A stretch of 64,000 nt of DNA from Coniferiporia sulphurascens (taxonomy: Eukaryota > Basidiomycota > Agaricomycetes > Hymenochaetales > Hymenochaetaceae): the NCBI GenBank assembly GCA_002794785.1, contig NBBA01000015.1, positions 62,001 through 126,000 of the forward strand. Reading direction: 5' to 3'. Positions within the stretch are counted from its first letter, which is position 1. The number at the start of each line of letters is the position of its first letter. The translations under genes and the position numbers were made by a program. The notes under the pieces were generated by a model, which was given only the letters and a program-made list of their open reading frames with translations, was not told the DNA's origin and searched no databases. Shown here piece after piece: positions 1 to 12,345 of this stretch.

Positions 1-2
1 CG

Positions 3-122
3 GTTTCCGAAGCGATAGTTCAATACCTCTCTCCGGAATATCATCGCTGCGGGATTGCGTTCAGACTGGAAGACGTTGAGGGAGCAAAGACCGCGGAAAT
101 CACGGTACCTGGTAGAGTATAG
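3..122 (+). CDS. C-terminal fragment of an unidentified protein
   Basis: A 39-codon open frame enters from the left edge and ends in TAG at 120-122. It reads like ordinary protein, with alternating hydrophobic and charged residues (it begins VSEAIVQYL and ends EITVPGRV), not like low-complexity shadow translation. I take it as the last exon of a plus-strand gene that begins outside the window. No family is recognisable from so short a piece, and chance openness cannot be excluded. Confidence 0.35.
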   Translation, partial: VSEAIVQYLSPEYHRCGIAFRLEDVEGAKTAEITVPGRV

Positions 123-638
123 CTCTGGGATGCATGCGTGTTGATAACCACTACTAGTACTGCTTAAATATGGAGGTCCTTATCGAGTCGAGTGGCTCTG
201 TTTTCGGTCAGAACGCAAGTAGCGGAGATTGAAGTTAATATTGTCCGAGATCAACCGCGCTTTTAGCACATTGGTATACTTCGTAATACGAAAACACAGC
301 AAAACACCTGAAAACCATTGTCAATCTAGCTTACATTAGCTTCCGTTGCTATTATTGTACTTTCCCGCTTTGGATCTAGCCACAAGTTTAACAAACTCGA
401 AATCACATTTGACCGGACAACAGCATGCTATATACATGTGTTTGTATAATTACAGTACGCGCTAAACTGTCTCTATCATCGGAGCAGCAGCGAATACTAC
501 GAACTACAGGATTTTATCTTCACAAGGGAGAGGAAAAAAGAAAAACTCGAGACGGAACCGAAACACAGGCATCCCGAGAAAAACGTCGGCAAGCCTGCAA
601 TGTCACTTCAAGCATGAAGTGGGAGTGAGTGGGGAGCC
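123..638. other. Intergenic region, convergent gene ends
   Basis: This stretch lies between the plus-strand fragment and the end of the minus-strand membrane protein gene. A short open frame from 425 has no splice structure or protein-like composition. I see no supported feature here; it probably holds the 3' untranslated regions of the two convergent genes. Confidence 0.5.
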
Positions 639-2624
639 CTACAACCATGCACCCCCCGCCTCCCTCAGTGACAACTCCACCGGGGCATTACTGCTCGTCA
701 CATGTGCCCAACCCTTCTTCCCTGCCGCATACTCACCCCACCATACGCGGCCCTCCGCACCACCCTTCCCAATTCTGTCCGTGCGCACATTGCGCACACG
801 GCCCTCCCCGCGCGGGTCCTCTACATGCTCCGCCGCGTCGATGCGCGCTGCACTGTTCGATGTACGCAGCGCGAACGCGCCCTCGAACGCGGGGTGCAGC
901 GCGACTCGCGCGGGCGAGTTGGACGTCTTGCTCTCGACAGTTAGTAGTGCATCTGCTGGGTGTTGCGTGATGGTAAGCATTGAGCGCGCGTTGGATGTTA
1001 TGGCTTGTGCGGCGAAGGCGCTGTCAGCGCCGCCGCTTGGTGAATCGGAGTGCAGGTTGAGCGTGGAGTCAATTACACTGTGAGTGGAGGTCGGTTAGTC
1101 GTGTTTCGTGGAAAGACGACGGGGAAGACATACCCGTTGCTTGTCTTGAGGATGGCCGCGGTAGGACGTTTCAATTGTGCGCTGTGCATCTCGACGTCTA
1201 CGGCGATGCGCGCGTTCGAGGTGACAATTGAAAGTGCGGTCGAGGTGTTGTACGTGCCCGTGATTGGGCCGTTCGAAGACTTCAACGAGCCCTGCGCAAC
1301 CTTCAGATTCTAATTTCGCACGCGTACATCAGATGAGGACTCCACGGAACGGAGAGGGGGAAGGAAAGAATAATACCTCGGCGGCAATGTACGCATTCGA
1401 CGTCTTCACATCGACCACCGAGAACGAGACTCCCTGGAGGTTATTAAAGTCGTGCTTGAAGTTCGAGAAGTCCGTCGACAGCGCGTTGTACAAACGGGGC
1501 TGCGCAGCAAACTCGGAGGCACCGCCGTATGCGCGCGCAGAAGACGCCGCTGGAAGGTGCACGGTGACGTCGAAGCGTAGCATGTCGTGCATATCGATGG
1601 GGCGCCCTATGTGCCAGTTGCGCGGTGTGAAGATGCCTACACCATGCTCGCCCTCGTGTCCCGCCTCATTTTCATCTCGGTTGAGTCTGCAGACAGCGGC
1701 GCGCCCGAGTGCCTCTGTGGTCCAATATCCGACGCGCACGTCAACTTCGACCGTGTTGGGGTCGTAGTTTGGTCTGGAAGGCCCAGTAGAGGCCGTAAAG
1801 AGCACTGAGCCGTACGCGAGCGAGCCGCGCGAGAGGAAGTAAAGCAGGTCTGCATCGGCGGGGAGGGAAAAGGAGGCGTTTGCGCTGTAAGGTGGGTCGT
1901 AGAGCTCCATTTGTCTGCCGATAGCGGAAAGGTCAGACGGGGTATCAAAGACCTCGTCTTGGTTTTGGAGGGGGTTTTGGCCCTGTTGCGTAGCAGGGTT
2001 GGAGTCGAAGGCGGAGAAAGAAGGCCAGTCTGCCCCCTCGACGCATTCTCGCACCTCACCCCTGCTGAACTCGGGCCAGTCCCTCACCATGCCGTCAGTT
2101 CCCTTCTGTACAGTTCACAGGAGAAAGTTTGTGTTAGTTTAGACACTCCTCCAAGATATCACAGAAGGACAGCAATGAAAGATCAAAAGCCGGCACAGCT
2201 GCAGGCTTGCGCCGTTAATTTTACAGTATATAGAAAAGAATAACACTGATGAAAGTCCGCAGCGGATGAAAGGGCGCGAGCATGGCAAACGTAAAGGGAA
2301 TCATGGGTTGTAATCACTCACCCCATTACCTCTCCGGACGAGGGCTAAGTCAAAGATGCTATGAGCGAGCATGCCGAGCAACACCCAGATGAAAAGTGCA
2401 ATTGCGAACGCGCGCCAAAAACGTCTGCACGCAGATTCGCCGTAGCCACGGCCGTAGAAAGGCGTCGGTGAACTGTAGTACGCAGGCGGTGCATACATTT
2501 CTGCGTCTATCTCTGTCTCTGATCCCAGTAGGTTCGAGGGTTCGCCTGGCCTTGCGGAGACGAGTGCGTAGCTCGACTTTGCTGCGTTAGCGTGCGCGGA
2601 GTCGGGTTGGTCCTTCACGATCAT
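639..2624 (-). CDS. Single-pass membrane protein with repeated TSN motifs (adhesin-like beta-repeat domain)
   Basis: Four exons join in phase: 2322-2624, 1377-2105, 1134-1309 and 639-1077, giving 548 residues. The N-terminal ~60 residues are hydrophilic and presumably cytosolic. A membrane span (FAIALFIWVLLGMLAHSIF) follows near residues 70-90. The remainder contains recurring short strands built around T-S-N: VKTSNAY, LKSSNGP, VTSNARI, LKTSNGY, ITSNARS, SKTSNSP, RTSNSAA, VTSSNAP. That periodicity resembles the right-handed beta-helix 'putative adhesin' (DUF4097-like) architecture, where each turn ends in a T/S-N-G/A corner. No catalytic motif is visible. It is probably a type II membrane protein whose repeat domain faces the ER/secretory lumen or cell wall. 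The exon structure is secure; the family name is inferred from the repeat pattern only. Confidence 0.75.
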
Positions 2625-3205
2625 AGTTGCAAGGAGCGATGCGCGCAGTTAAATGCCTGAAACCCGGTTGTAGTAGTGTTTGGGTTGAGAACAAGATGGG
2701 ACTTGTACAGGACACGCTTGAGTGGGCAGACCGAGACTGCGCACGACTGCGGTCTGCTGCGCGCCCGAGTCCCGGGCGTGCTGGCTGGCTAGGACCGGGT
2801 CGTGGTGGGGGTTTGAAGAAAGATGCAGCTGCGCAGGTTGGGCGGGGCGAGCATAAGGCCGGGCTGAATATGCGACCATGTGGAGCGTCGTAGCCGACCC
2901 CTTGTTCCCGCTGCGGCGCGCAGCACGTTCTCTATAGATCTATTAAAACCAATAATGCATCCGGGACCGCAGCATGACAATGCGCTGGGCGCCTCGGACT
3001 CTGTTGCTTCGAAGAATTGAGTCGGCCTGGACCTGGACTCTGAGGTAAATAAGTTGTAGAGCGGGGATTAATTTTGTCGAAAACCAACGGCGCCTATTAC
3101 TACAAAAGTACACAGTACAATACAAAAGCAAAGCGAATCGTCTGAAAGGCACCATCAATCCAGCTTACATTACAAATGTCTTAAAAGCTATGTTCCCGCG
3201 CAGGC
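2625..3205. other. Intergenic region
   Basis: This 580-base stretch lies between the promoter side of the TSN-repeat gene and the 3' end of the SAP-like gene, both on the minus strand. It should hold the promoter of the former. Short open frames overlap each other on both strands without splice support. I see no other feature. Confidence 0.4.
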
Positions 3206-5473
3206 TCAACCAAGAGCATCAAAGCCATACGGCCTGGTAAAATCGGGTTCTTCCTCTTCCTCTTCCTCCTCCTCATCAGATATCATGACCCGCCTCCCGC
3301 AGGGGAGCATGCCCAGCGGCGTAATTTCCGAACAATATGCGTTGTCTGAGCATTCCTCTTCCTCTTCCCCCTCTACTTCCTCCTCCTCCTCTCCATGTAC
3401 GGACGTCAGATAGGGCGGCGTCGGCTCGCGCTCAACCCACGCGCCCAGATCCGCAGTTTGATCCGCAGCGCGAACTCCTTCCAGCCACGGAATGACCCGA
3501 CTGGCAGACCCGATGAGCACACGTGCCGCGACCGCATATCTCCTCCAACTTCTCCCGGTGGGTCTCAGCTCGTCGACGTCTTGATATATTGAGGTGGTCT
3601 CATATGTCTCCTCGCGGGTCTGTCGTGAGTCCGCGGTCTGTTGGTAATGTACGGTTTCGCCCACGAGGTTTGCGGGATGACGTGTGATCGGTGGACTTGC
3701 GGCTAGATTCGTCTCTGTAGAGTGACCTTGCGCCACGAGTGAATCCAAGTTGGACACTCGGGACCCGTCATAATACTGTGTCAATTCAGTAGAATTAATT
3801 GTAGGAGGTGCGGTTATAGAATTGCAGCATTGTGAGTGATCCTCCCGAGATGGTAAACCTCCAACCTGCAGTTGTGAGCCAGCGCGATTGTGAAGAGACG
3901 GTTCTAAAGGACGGACCACGACCGTATTAATGATTAGATGGTTCCCGGTGTGGTTGCGTGGGTCTCGACTATGACGACCACTCGCCGTGTGCTCTTGGTT
4001 GTCATTAGGTATTCTCGCCGGCATCCTTGTTGAGGGATACGGCACATAACGCGGACTCGTTGCCTGATACGCAGATGAACCCGGTTCATTTATGGGTGGA
4101 TCGGGTCTGTACGGATGCACAAGTGGCTTAGGTAACAGAGAGCCCAGCCTCTCCCCAGGCGACTGCCGACTTGCGCGTGAACCGCGCGACGCGTGTTTGA
4201 GCGGTTTGGGTGGGCCCACGGGGGATGGAGACCTTTCCCACAACGGGACGTATCTGGGGGAGACTGGCACTAGGTCAGACGCGTCTGCTGCCATGGACGA
4301 AGATGATGGGTGTCTGCCTGGGGTACGTATGCCTCTCCCTCCTTCGTCCTCGCCTTCAAGTACCGTCGAGTCCTGGCCTGCGGAGGGGACAATAAACCTC
4401 CCCTTTAGCGACACGTCCTCACTTCGCTGCTGCTTTGCGTGTATAGGAGGTGTATTTCTAGGGCGAAGACCCAAAATTGATAACGCTGTGCGTGCTTCCG
4501 CTTCGTTTTGTTTGACCCGAGTCATGCCTTTGTCTGTTTGTGGAAAAGATGCAGACGTATTGGTTAGTTGCGAACTCCGGAGGGGCACCGCCTGGATGGA
4601 CCCCAGGCGCTCCGAGCGGCGCAGCTTGGCTGCGGGTTCTTCTGGTAAAATTCATGTTGACTTAGGACGAAACCTAGACCTATGTCACACTGTATTTGAG
4701 GGGACTCACCATTGTCAGAGTCTCCGCCGTATGCACCTCCCTTCTGCTTCCTCCATCGTGTGATTGAATTTGAGTTTGCTTGCTTTCCGCTTCCGCTGTG
4801 ACTTCTACTTTCATCATTCCTGTACCGAAATGACTCATGAGCGAATGGCATCATAATTTACTGCAAAGCCGTATTTACTCTTTCTCTTTTGTTAGGAGTT
4901 CCTGTCGTTTCTTCAACAGGAGCGAAACAAGCACTTCCGCCTTGGATCGGCCAGCCTTGGTTAGATGAAGCTATAATTTTGGAACGGGCTGTGTTAGGAG
5001 AATAGAAAAGAACAGATCGAAAACTCCTAACCTTCGCAAGCTCTCGTAGTTGTGCGTAACTAAATTTAACAAGCTCGTCCTTAGGAGGAATGGGCGGGCA
5101 ACCGATACCGGCACCGGGGAAATCATACCTACAAGCCGCGAAATTCAGTCAGGCGATGTCCAGTAAAGAAGCAAGGCGATGGCGATGAAGAGGTACATAC
5201 ACAGGTATATTCCGTAGCCCCACTTCTGGCTCCTTTGTTGCCGCGTCTGGTGGGTGCGCAGCGAGCATCCCTGCTGTTTGGTCTGCTCTAGTCTTACGTT
5301 CCTGTATGACAAAAGCGCGTCTTATTGGTCGAAGCGTTTCGCAATGGACCTCCTGAGCTCACCTTAGCAAACCGCTTTATGTCAACCAAGTCGGTCGTCA
5401 CTGCCGGCACCGCGAGTATGAGTCCACCAGCCTGAGCGACGCGTTCGTACTTGCGAGTCTTGGTTTTGCCCAT
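3206..5473 (-). CDS. SAP-like domain protein with long disordered acidic C-terminus
   Basis: Six exons join with matching phases: 5363-5473, 5201-5301, 5032-5128, 4879-4970, 4710-4819 and 3206-4641, giving 648 residues. The ATG sits in a good context (cacaccATGG). Residues ~88-128 read FSYAQLRELAK followed by LTKAGRSKAEVLVSLLLKKR. This matches the helix-loop-helix pattern of SAP motifs, which bind DNA or RNA (LxxLx6GxxxKxxLxxRL). A basic stretch (RWRKQKGG, KLRRSERLG) follows. After it come ~450 residues of low-complexity sequence with two 'SPRYVP' repeats and glutamate runs near the end. A nuclear, nucleic-acid-associated role is inferred from the SAP-like element and basic/acidic segregation. 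An in-frame TAA at 4875 looks like a gene end, but it lies inside a 59-nt intron (4820-4878). If that intron were retained, the product would be a 134-residue protein. Confidence 0.7.
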
Positions 5474-6936
5474 GGTGTGAGCAGTGATGGAAATAAAGAG
5501 GCAACTTGGTTGCGTCGCCTTCCCGTGGCTTCGTGCTCGCCATTATCCGCCTGTGCCATTGTCATGTCCAGTTTGAAGCCGCCAGTACTTGATAGAGGGT
5601 TGAGTTGAGTTCGGTAGGTCCCTTTTTAGGAAGGTACCGTATGGCGACCTTCGGATCAACCCGTCGGCTGCAAGCACAAAGGCATCCTATGAAACCAAAA
5701 TTAATGCCGTTCTCCATTCATCAGGCACTTCTGTTGTACCTAAGACTGCGGTCTGGCTTCGCGTCGGTATCGTCATTCGCCTCTCTCTCCCCGTCATGGC
5801 GACTGCAAGTTCCGACGACCGGTCTCCGTGACCTTGGTACTAGCTCATGCGTCCTGCGGTTTTGCCCCTGCTCCCTCAAAAGCATACTAAAGTAAAAAAG
5901 AACCACCCAAATATTCGCTAATTTCTTTAAATTTTACTATCGGTATGCCAACTATACCCACCGATAGGAACTACGGCTCGGGCGCTCCAAAACAACAAGG
6001 CAAACGCAAGAAAGTGCGGTACGCACATTTCTCGCTTTTGTTACTACAGGAAATATCGGTCTATTCAATGGGCAAGGTCACAACCCATATTGTCTTGTGC
6101 ACAATTTCTGACGCTGTAGTTCCTTGAGAAGATGGGTATCGAGTTATATACTCGCCGACTGTGAGCTGGATGGCAAGCGTTTCAGTTATCGATCCTGGAT
6201 ACGAAATATTGAAATTCCGAACTAAACATCACGGACACGGTCTCTGACAAGCACAAAGGATAGGAAATGTACACTGCTGATCACACACATCATTGCTAGC
6301 CATGGTCGTCTCGCCTTGTCACAGCTACGCGTAACTCTTAGTATTACTGGACGTGAATGCAAGACTATGTTCTTCAAAATAAGAAGGCACATTTAGGAAC
6401 TCGACGGTTTGAATAACCACATGCGAATTTGAGCCAGCGCTCCAGGGAAGTAAGCGACTCGAATTTTTAAGACCAGGTCCTGCCTTACCGAGGGGTAATA
6501 TACACAGAAGCACTGGCAGCTGTCGCAACGGATATGTTCAAGTGTGTAATACCTGTGTGGTACGTCCCGTACACCGTAGTTATATCCTCCGAGCTTGCGC
6601 TTGATTCGGGGGCCGGCCCGTCCTCGGATCTGCCGATTTAACGAATTACGCCAATTTACGCTTTTCTAATGTTGCGCACGGATACTAGGTCCGAGCGTGG
6701 ACCGTCGCAGAGTTTAAAAAGGAACTAAGGGTCAGCCACAGAAATGTATCACGTGACGAAACGCGTAGACGCGTACGTGATGTTGCGTCACAGGTACATC
6801 GTAACGCACTATATAGAGCGGCCCGTCGTCCTTCGCCGACTTCAATTTCCAGCCGCGAATTCGCACCTCTTGTTATTGCCGCCTTTGCCACTCTTTATTA
6901 TCCTTATTTTTTTTTTACGCCAACACAATATTTGCC
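5474..6936. other. Divergent intergenic region
   Basis: About 1.46 kb separates the SAP-like gene (minus) from the large membrane protein gene (plus), so it should contain both promoters. Short open frames here (for example 5605-5895) have no splice partners or recognisable composition. The right end holds a TATA-like sequence and paired ACGCGT boxes, listed separately. Nothing else is supported. Confidence 0.5.
6751..6816 (+). promoter_or_regulatory. Promoter with paired ACGCGT boxes and TATA-like element
   Basis: Two ACGCGT hexamers lie at 6761-6766 and 6769-6774, two bases apart, and a CACGTG E-box begins just upstream (~6750). A TATATAG element lies at 6810-6816, about 120 bases before the ATG at 6937. 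In ascomycete yeasts ACGCGT is the MCB element bound by the G1/S factor MBF. Its use here is an inference from sequence only. Confidence 0.45.
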
Positions 6937-9900
6937 ATGCTTCTCGCAGTCGTCTTCGTCGAGGCCGCCATCGCCCTGTATGTGCTTTACATGGCCGACC
7001 GACGCCCGCTGTTTGTAAATTGGGGACTAGGCACACTGAATGGTCGTTACTTATCACCCGCGGCTGACGCCCTCCGCATCGCGTACCATGCGGTATCGGA
7101 AGCTGCAACAAGATACCTTCAGATTGTCGCGCCTCAGTCCGTCCCCGAGCACGATCGGCACATCGAGAGTATCCAAGACGGTGACGGACACTTCCCATGG
7201 CACCTTGCTTTCGATCCGTCCCTTTTGCCACCACATGATGTCGTCCCCTTGCTTGCGTCCCAGGTAGACCCGGCGCGTTTTGTTCCCACAACGTACCCCG
7301 TCTTGCTATCCGCCGCCTTCATTGTCTGCGGACTGCTTGGCCTTGCGGTACGTTTATTCGCTTTTTATCATCTGCCTCATCTCATGGCTTATATCCGCGC
7401 GCATATCTAGCTCCGCAAAAAGTCACCCCGTTCGAAGCAAAATACGGATACACCCCTCCTTCCTTTGACTGTGAGTGCGAAGATTCTTCTCAGCCTCTTA
7501 CAGTGGCTTATGCATATACTCAGGTCACCGATAACACTATTTATAACTTTTCTACTATTCTTGACTTTGGTTTGGAGGCAAAAGACACGGATCTATATAC
7601 CCCCGGGCGGATGTCCCCTCATTTATACTATCCGCCCGGATTTGCTGTTACTTCTGTAGTTGAGGCTGGAGACGTTGCATTTAGAGTGGACTCGGTGAGT
7701 GATTCACCTATGCTTGCAGTGTGGAATCGATTTGCTTACTTGCTCTTTAGAGCGATACTTCACCAATTTCGGACCTTGAGAATGTCTTGTCTGGTCTAGG
7801 ATTTTTGTACTCGAGAGATGAAAGTGGAAGAGATGAGGAGAACGCCCGTATCGAAGTTGACTTGGTAAGTTTATTTTATTATTTTGTCGAGGCTGCGTAC
7901 TGACCACAAATTGTACAGGAAAATAAGTTTGGTTACACACATATCATGTCAACTGCGTCCGCGGGGTTATCGGAAACTACGGCAGTGTCAAGATACGTTT
8001 CCGATGCTTCCTGCGTTGAGGCGAACTGTTCTTCTTTGGGCGAGGATGACCGAACTACTTGCACTAGGGGAGGGGCGAAAGGCGAGAAGAGCATAATTGT
8101 TCCGAAAACACACAAAAGAGAGAAGAAATCGAGAATGAAGACGAAACTGAAGAAGGAAAGTGCGCTTAGCTGCGTAACTTCTCCAACTTCAAAAGATTTT
8201 GAAAATGAAGAAAATAAAAGCAGCGTCGGAGTCACAAATTTGAACACATCTACGACCATAACCCACAACGAAATTATTTCTATTCCCACACGGTCACTGA
8301 CTCCTACCTCGACTTCGTTCGAAGATTCTGGCGAGACTTCCGTGTACAAGACTGCGTTGGAGGAAGCATTTAGTCCCGCCAAGAAATTTTTACGGGATTT
8401 GGATACGCGCATGGACCGCACGCGTTCCGATAGGAAGGTAACTCCGAAAGCCCGATCCAACGAGCCATCGGTGAGTCTTTTCGCTCTTTTCCCAGAGGAG
8501 TACAGCGCTGACAAGCTCCTGCCATCAATTTCTAGGCATACAAGGTCCGTAGTCGCAAGCTTGAACGAGTCCCCGATACCCAATCCGAGCCCACGTCGTT
8601 CCCAATAATCGCGCCGTCATTTCCGAAGGTTTCCTCAATTGCTCGATCCGAAGTCCATACGCTCACATACGGAAAGTCCACCCACACTGCCGAGACGCCC
8701 CTGCATACACTGCAGGAGGTCGCGCTCGCAGTGAGGAGACCCCAGGACCGAGAGGTTGAGAAGAAAGACGACCATCACGTAAATCGACCACGTAATCCAG
8801 CATCGGGTTCCGGGGTTGCTTCAGAACGTGCCCGTGAGATCAAAGGGTCGGGCGCACGAAGTCTGGAGCCTCGAGGTGGACTGGGGCGTACCGCTGGGCT
8901 AACCGGGAACTCTGGGAAGGACGCAAGGCCGGACGCCGGTGGTTGCGGACTTGTCGACAAGGATGCAGTGCTTCTCAGTGCACCAGTTGCTCGCGCTCTC
9001 GCGCTTGAAGTAACTCCGTCTCTGTGTGCTGGTAAAGAAACCAACCCATCCGTGAACTTAAAAGTCCCAGTCGCTATCAGTCCATCAACGCTTCCTGTCC
9101 TTACAGGGGCAAGGGCCAACCGATACCGACCAGCCAAGAGATTGCGGGCGATGCCAGCGTTAGACAACATGGAGACACAGGCGAAACCAGCTAAGGAAAT
9201 GGCATTAGGTGATGCGTACACCTCGATCATCGTCTCAATGGGTTCAACGACATACCTCAAGGATCACTTAACCAAGCCCCGTAGTCTTCTACGTGACGCG
9301 CCTCCTGCACGTCCCCCCCTGCAGGATGCGGATAGTCAATGGAACTGGGATACAATTTGGGCTCTGCGCGATACGGCTGTATCTTCGGGTTTCTCCGACG
9401 CGAGGGCGACTGTACAAGGCGATGCTGATGAGCCGGAGTCTAGGGTTGTTGACGCGGCCCCTCCGGTGGACTATGCACTGGATCCTGCTGTTGCCGACTT
9501 GGTGATCTCATCTGTCGCTGCTGTGCCGCCCGTGGGACCCGTTGGAGCCGAAGCTAACGACAGGGCTGACTCGAGTGAAGCGAGCGCCTTGTTCCGGTAC
9601 GAGCTCCAAGCAACTCCCGTGGGAGCGTCCGTTCAGATCGAGGAGGTCGACGGGTCTCACAAAGCAGACGACTTGCACCATTCGTCAGTACGTGAAGGCC
9701 CGAAAGTCGACGGCCCAACACCGGCACTAAACTGTGGCAAGGAGGATGGTGCTGGAGACCTACGGCAACTCTCTTTTGAAGTGCCAAATCCCGACCATGG
9801 GTATGTGGCTCCTAACTCGGAGCCTGGGTCCTCCGTTGCAACGGCGGCTAGGGCCAGCCCCGCTACTAAGAAACTGAAAGGCAGCCCTTCCTTGGGGCGT

Positions 9901-12345
9901 CACATGACGCATGCCACCGACATCAAGGACCTTCGTCTCTCACTTCCGCCCCGGTCTTCACGCAGAAGCGATATTCGACGAGTGCGTTTACGTACCGACG
10001 TGAAGAAGACTGGACCCGCAGTGACGGTCGACAACAAGCTAGAGGAAGAGTACGACTCCGACTCGGAAGACAGGGTCTGTGCATCTTTGCCATTATCTAG
10101 CTTCTTTGGGTTTGAAGAGTCTGGCTATACGCTTCCGGAGGATGACCGGGAACTTTTCGCATCCTTTAACGACTGGCAGGATCGCGTTCATAACAAGGCT
10201 GCGGAATCGGCTCCTGATTTACAGCTCGGACCCGTCGTTGTCGAGGTGTCCAGGACTGGCCTTGCCGATATTTCAGACTCAGGAAAGTGTTCTTCTTTGG
10301 AGCAAGATTTGCCACTTGTCACTGTCAGCGCCGCCGACATCGAGGACGAGGTTCTTCCACTCCCCCTATGCGAAGGCGATGGTGTACAAGAGCACGCGCC
10401 TGAGAAAGTTAGCGAGATCTGCACGGTGTCAGTTGGTGACGTCGGTTCTGGCGACCATGCAGAAAAGGACCCTGATTCGGACGACGAATATGGTGCGTCT
10501 TTGCCGCTCTCCAGCTTCTTCCGATTTGAGGAGTCTGGTATCGCTCTTCCGGATGACGATCGGGAGCTTTTTGAGCCTGATGACAACTGGCTCGCTCCCG
10601 TATCACCGGGGACGAAATCGCAACCTAGCGCCGAACACAGCGGCGACAAAGCCGAACTTCGAGCCGTGGACACGATACCTATGCAAGACGAGACTTCCGG
10701 CTATATTTCGGAGGAAATTCAAGTTGAGTCGCAAGACAGGCAAGGTCAAGATTACGAAGAAGCTGCGAACTGGAGTAAGGCGACTGGCGATTCTAAGGCA
10801 ATCTCTGGCGACGTCTCCTGCTCCGGGTTCTTGGATGGCGCTGACTCAGCTCTGGTTGCCCAGAACATCGAAGAGGTGCAAGTATCTGATAGCGACATCG
10901 GGGTGGCCCTTGCTTCGAATTTCTGGCCTACGGAGGCGCTTATTGACACTACCTTGGGTGGCTTGTACGAGGTCTCGGGTACTTTTGGTGAAAGTTACAA
11001 TGGCTTGATTGCGGTTGAAGACGCATTAGATGAAATTCAAGATGTGCTCAACTCTCTAATGACTATAGACTCGGGTGCTTTGAAGGCTTCTGTGAATGCT
11101 TCCACATCCACGTCCGATCTCGTTCAAGTCTGTGGATACCAGCAAGAACCGAACGGCGAATCGCAGGAACATGTACGACTCCTCGTGGACGTGGGTACTT
11201 CGGTCTCTGACACCAAACTGAAGAGCTTGACTCGGGACTCGGCGACGGCGTACGTGAGTGCATCAACATCGACTTCTGTTCCTGGTCAGGACGAGCCCGA
11301 GGACACCCCAGTATATCTTGACGCATCAACGTCGACCCCGGCTGTCGCTGAAAGGGTGCTTTCGGATATGTCAACTTCTACTTCTGGCGTCGCTCTCAAC
11401 GAAATGGGCGTCAACACCGATACAGAACCGGCTGACGCTACTAAGGCGTGCCTCAATGCTGCAACATCGACTTCGGGATTGGCTATAAGAGATGAACCCC
11501 TTTGCGAAGCTTCTTATGATACTGGGGTGCGCTTGGAATTATCCGATCTTGAACCTGGGGAAGACTTGGAGGGCTCGGAAAGTATTGCGAAGAAGGACCT
11601 AGGAGCCAGTACTTTGCCGAGTACGCCTTCAGTGGCTGTGGTCGGTGAGGAGCATCTTCTGGCATCTAGGTCCACTGTAGGCGATTCTCCCCTGCTTGTT
11701 GCCGATTCCTGTGACTTTTCCCCATACCGTCGTGAATACGACTTCAGTAATGCACTGTGCACGCCCACATTGGTGGTCGACGACAGCCCATGTTTCGATT
11801 ATCTGGCCAAGGAGAAATGGGTGGCTTGCGATGCCGGTACGTTATATTCCTCATTGCTCGCGGGACGATCTCTAACGCGCGTTCTTCGTGAAGCGTCTTC
11901 AACGCCGACTCCAGCTGCACTGCCGACTCCGGCAGTGTCGTGCAACGCCGCTGGCTCACGTGTTTCGGACCTCATCGCACGCTTCCAACGACCCATTCAG
12001 ATATCGACACCCGCACCGCGGCGTGCAGAGACTTCCGTTAGTCCATATCTACCCCGGACGCCCAGTCCCCTGTCATCCGCTCCGTTATGCCCGATGGACT
12101 TTTTACAAGCGCAGGACAACGAGGCGGCGTCACCAGTATCGCCTCGCGCCCTGAGTCCGTTACTTATGCCGAGATGCATCGTCAAAGTCAGTGGAGAGTT
12201 GCGACGCACCAACTTACGTGCTGGGCTTACTGATGAAATCGGGGAAAGAAGAGCGGAGGGTGGAAGTGCGAAAGATAAGTTCTCGAAGGAGATGCTCGCT
12301 TTGCTGAAGCGGCATAACGAGAAGACGATAGTGAACTCTTCTTGA
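6937..12345 (+). CDS. Large (1,705 aa) two-membrane-segment protein with disordered repeat-bearing body
   Basis: Six exons, every junction phase 0 with good GT-AG sites: 6937-7347, 7411-7470, 7524-7694, 7751-7864, 7919-8470 and 8536-12345. The N-terminus is a signal-anchor-like helix (LLAVVFVEAAIALYVLYM). A second hydrophobic helix (VLLSAAFIVCGLLGLA) lies near residues 120-137, so ~100 residues sit in the lumen between them. The last exon encodes ~1,270 residues of acidic, Ser/Thr/Pro-rich sequence. It holds an internal duplication of about 35 residues, SLPLSSFFxFEESG...DDRELF, once near genomic 10078-10180 and again near 10495-10590. It also has five 'A/S-TSTS' boxes spaced ~30-40 residues apart (11095-11480). 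The C-terminus is rich in SP/TP sites and contains a predicted helix (RVSDLIARFQ). I recognise no enzymatic domain or family. The N-terminal exons are clearly spliced onto the body, so this is one gene, not several. Confidence 0.85.

Noticed and set aside
4852..4877. Separate small SAP gene and a second gene starting 20 bases later.
   Set aside because: A phased 59-nt intron joins the two and every other exon junction agrees.
8775..9260. Long antisense open frames opposite the large membrane protein gene.
   Set aside because: They lie wholly within a confident exon and result from its base composition.
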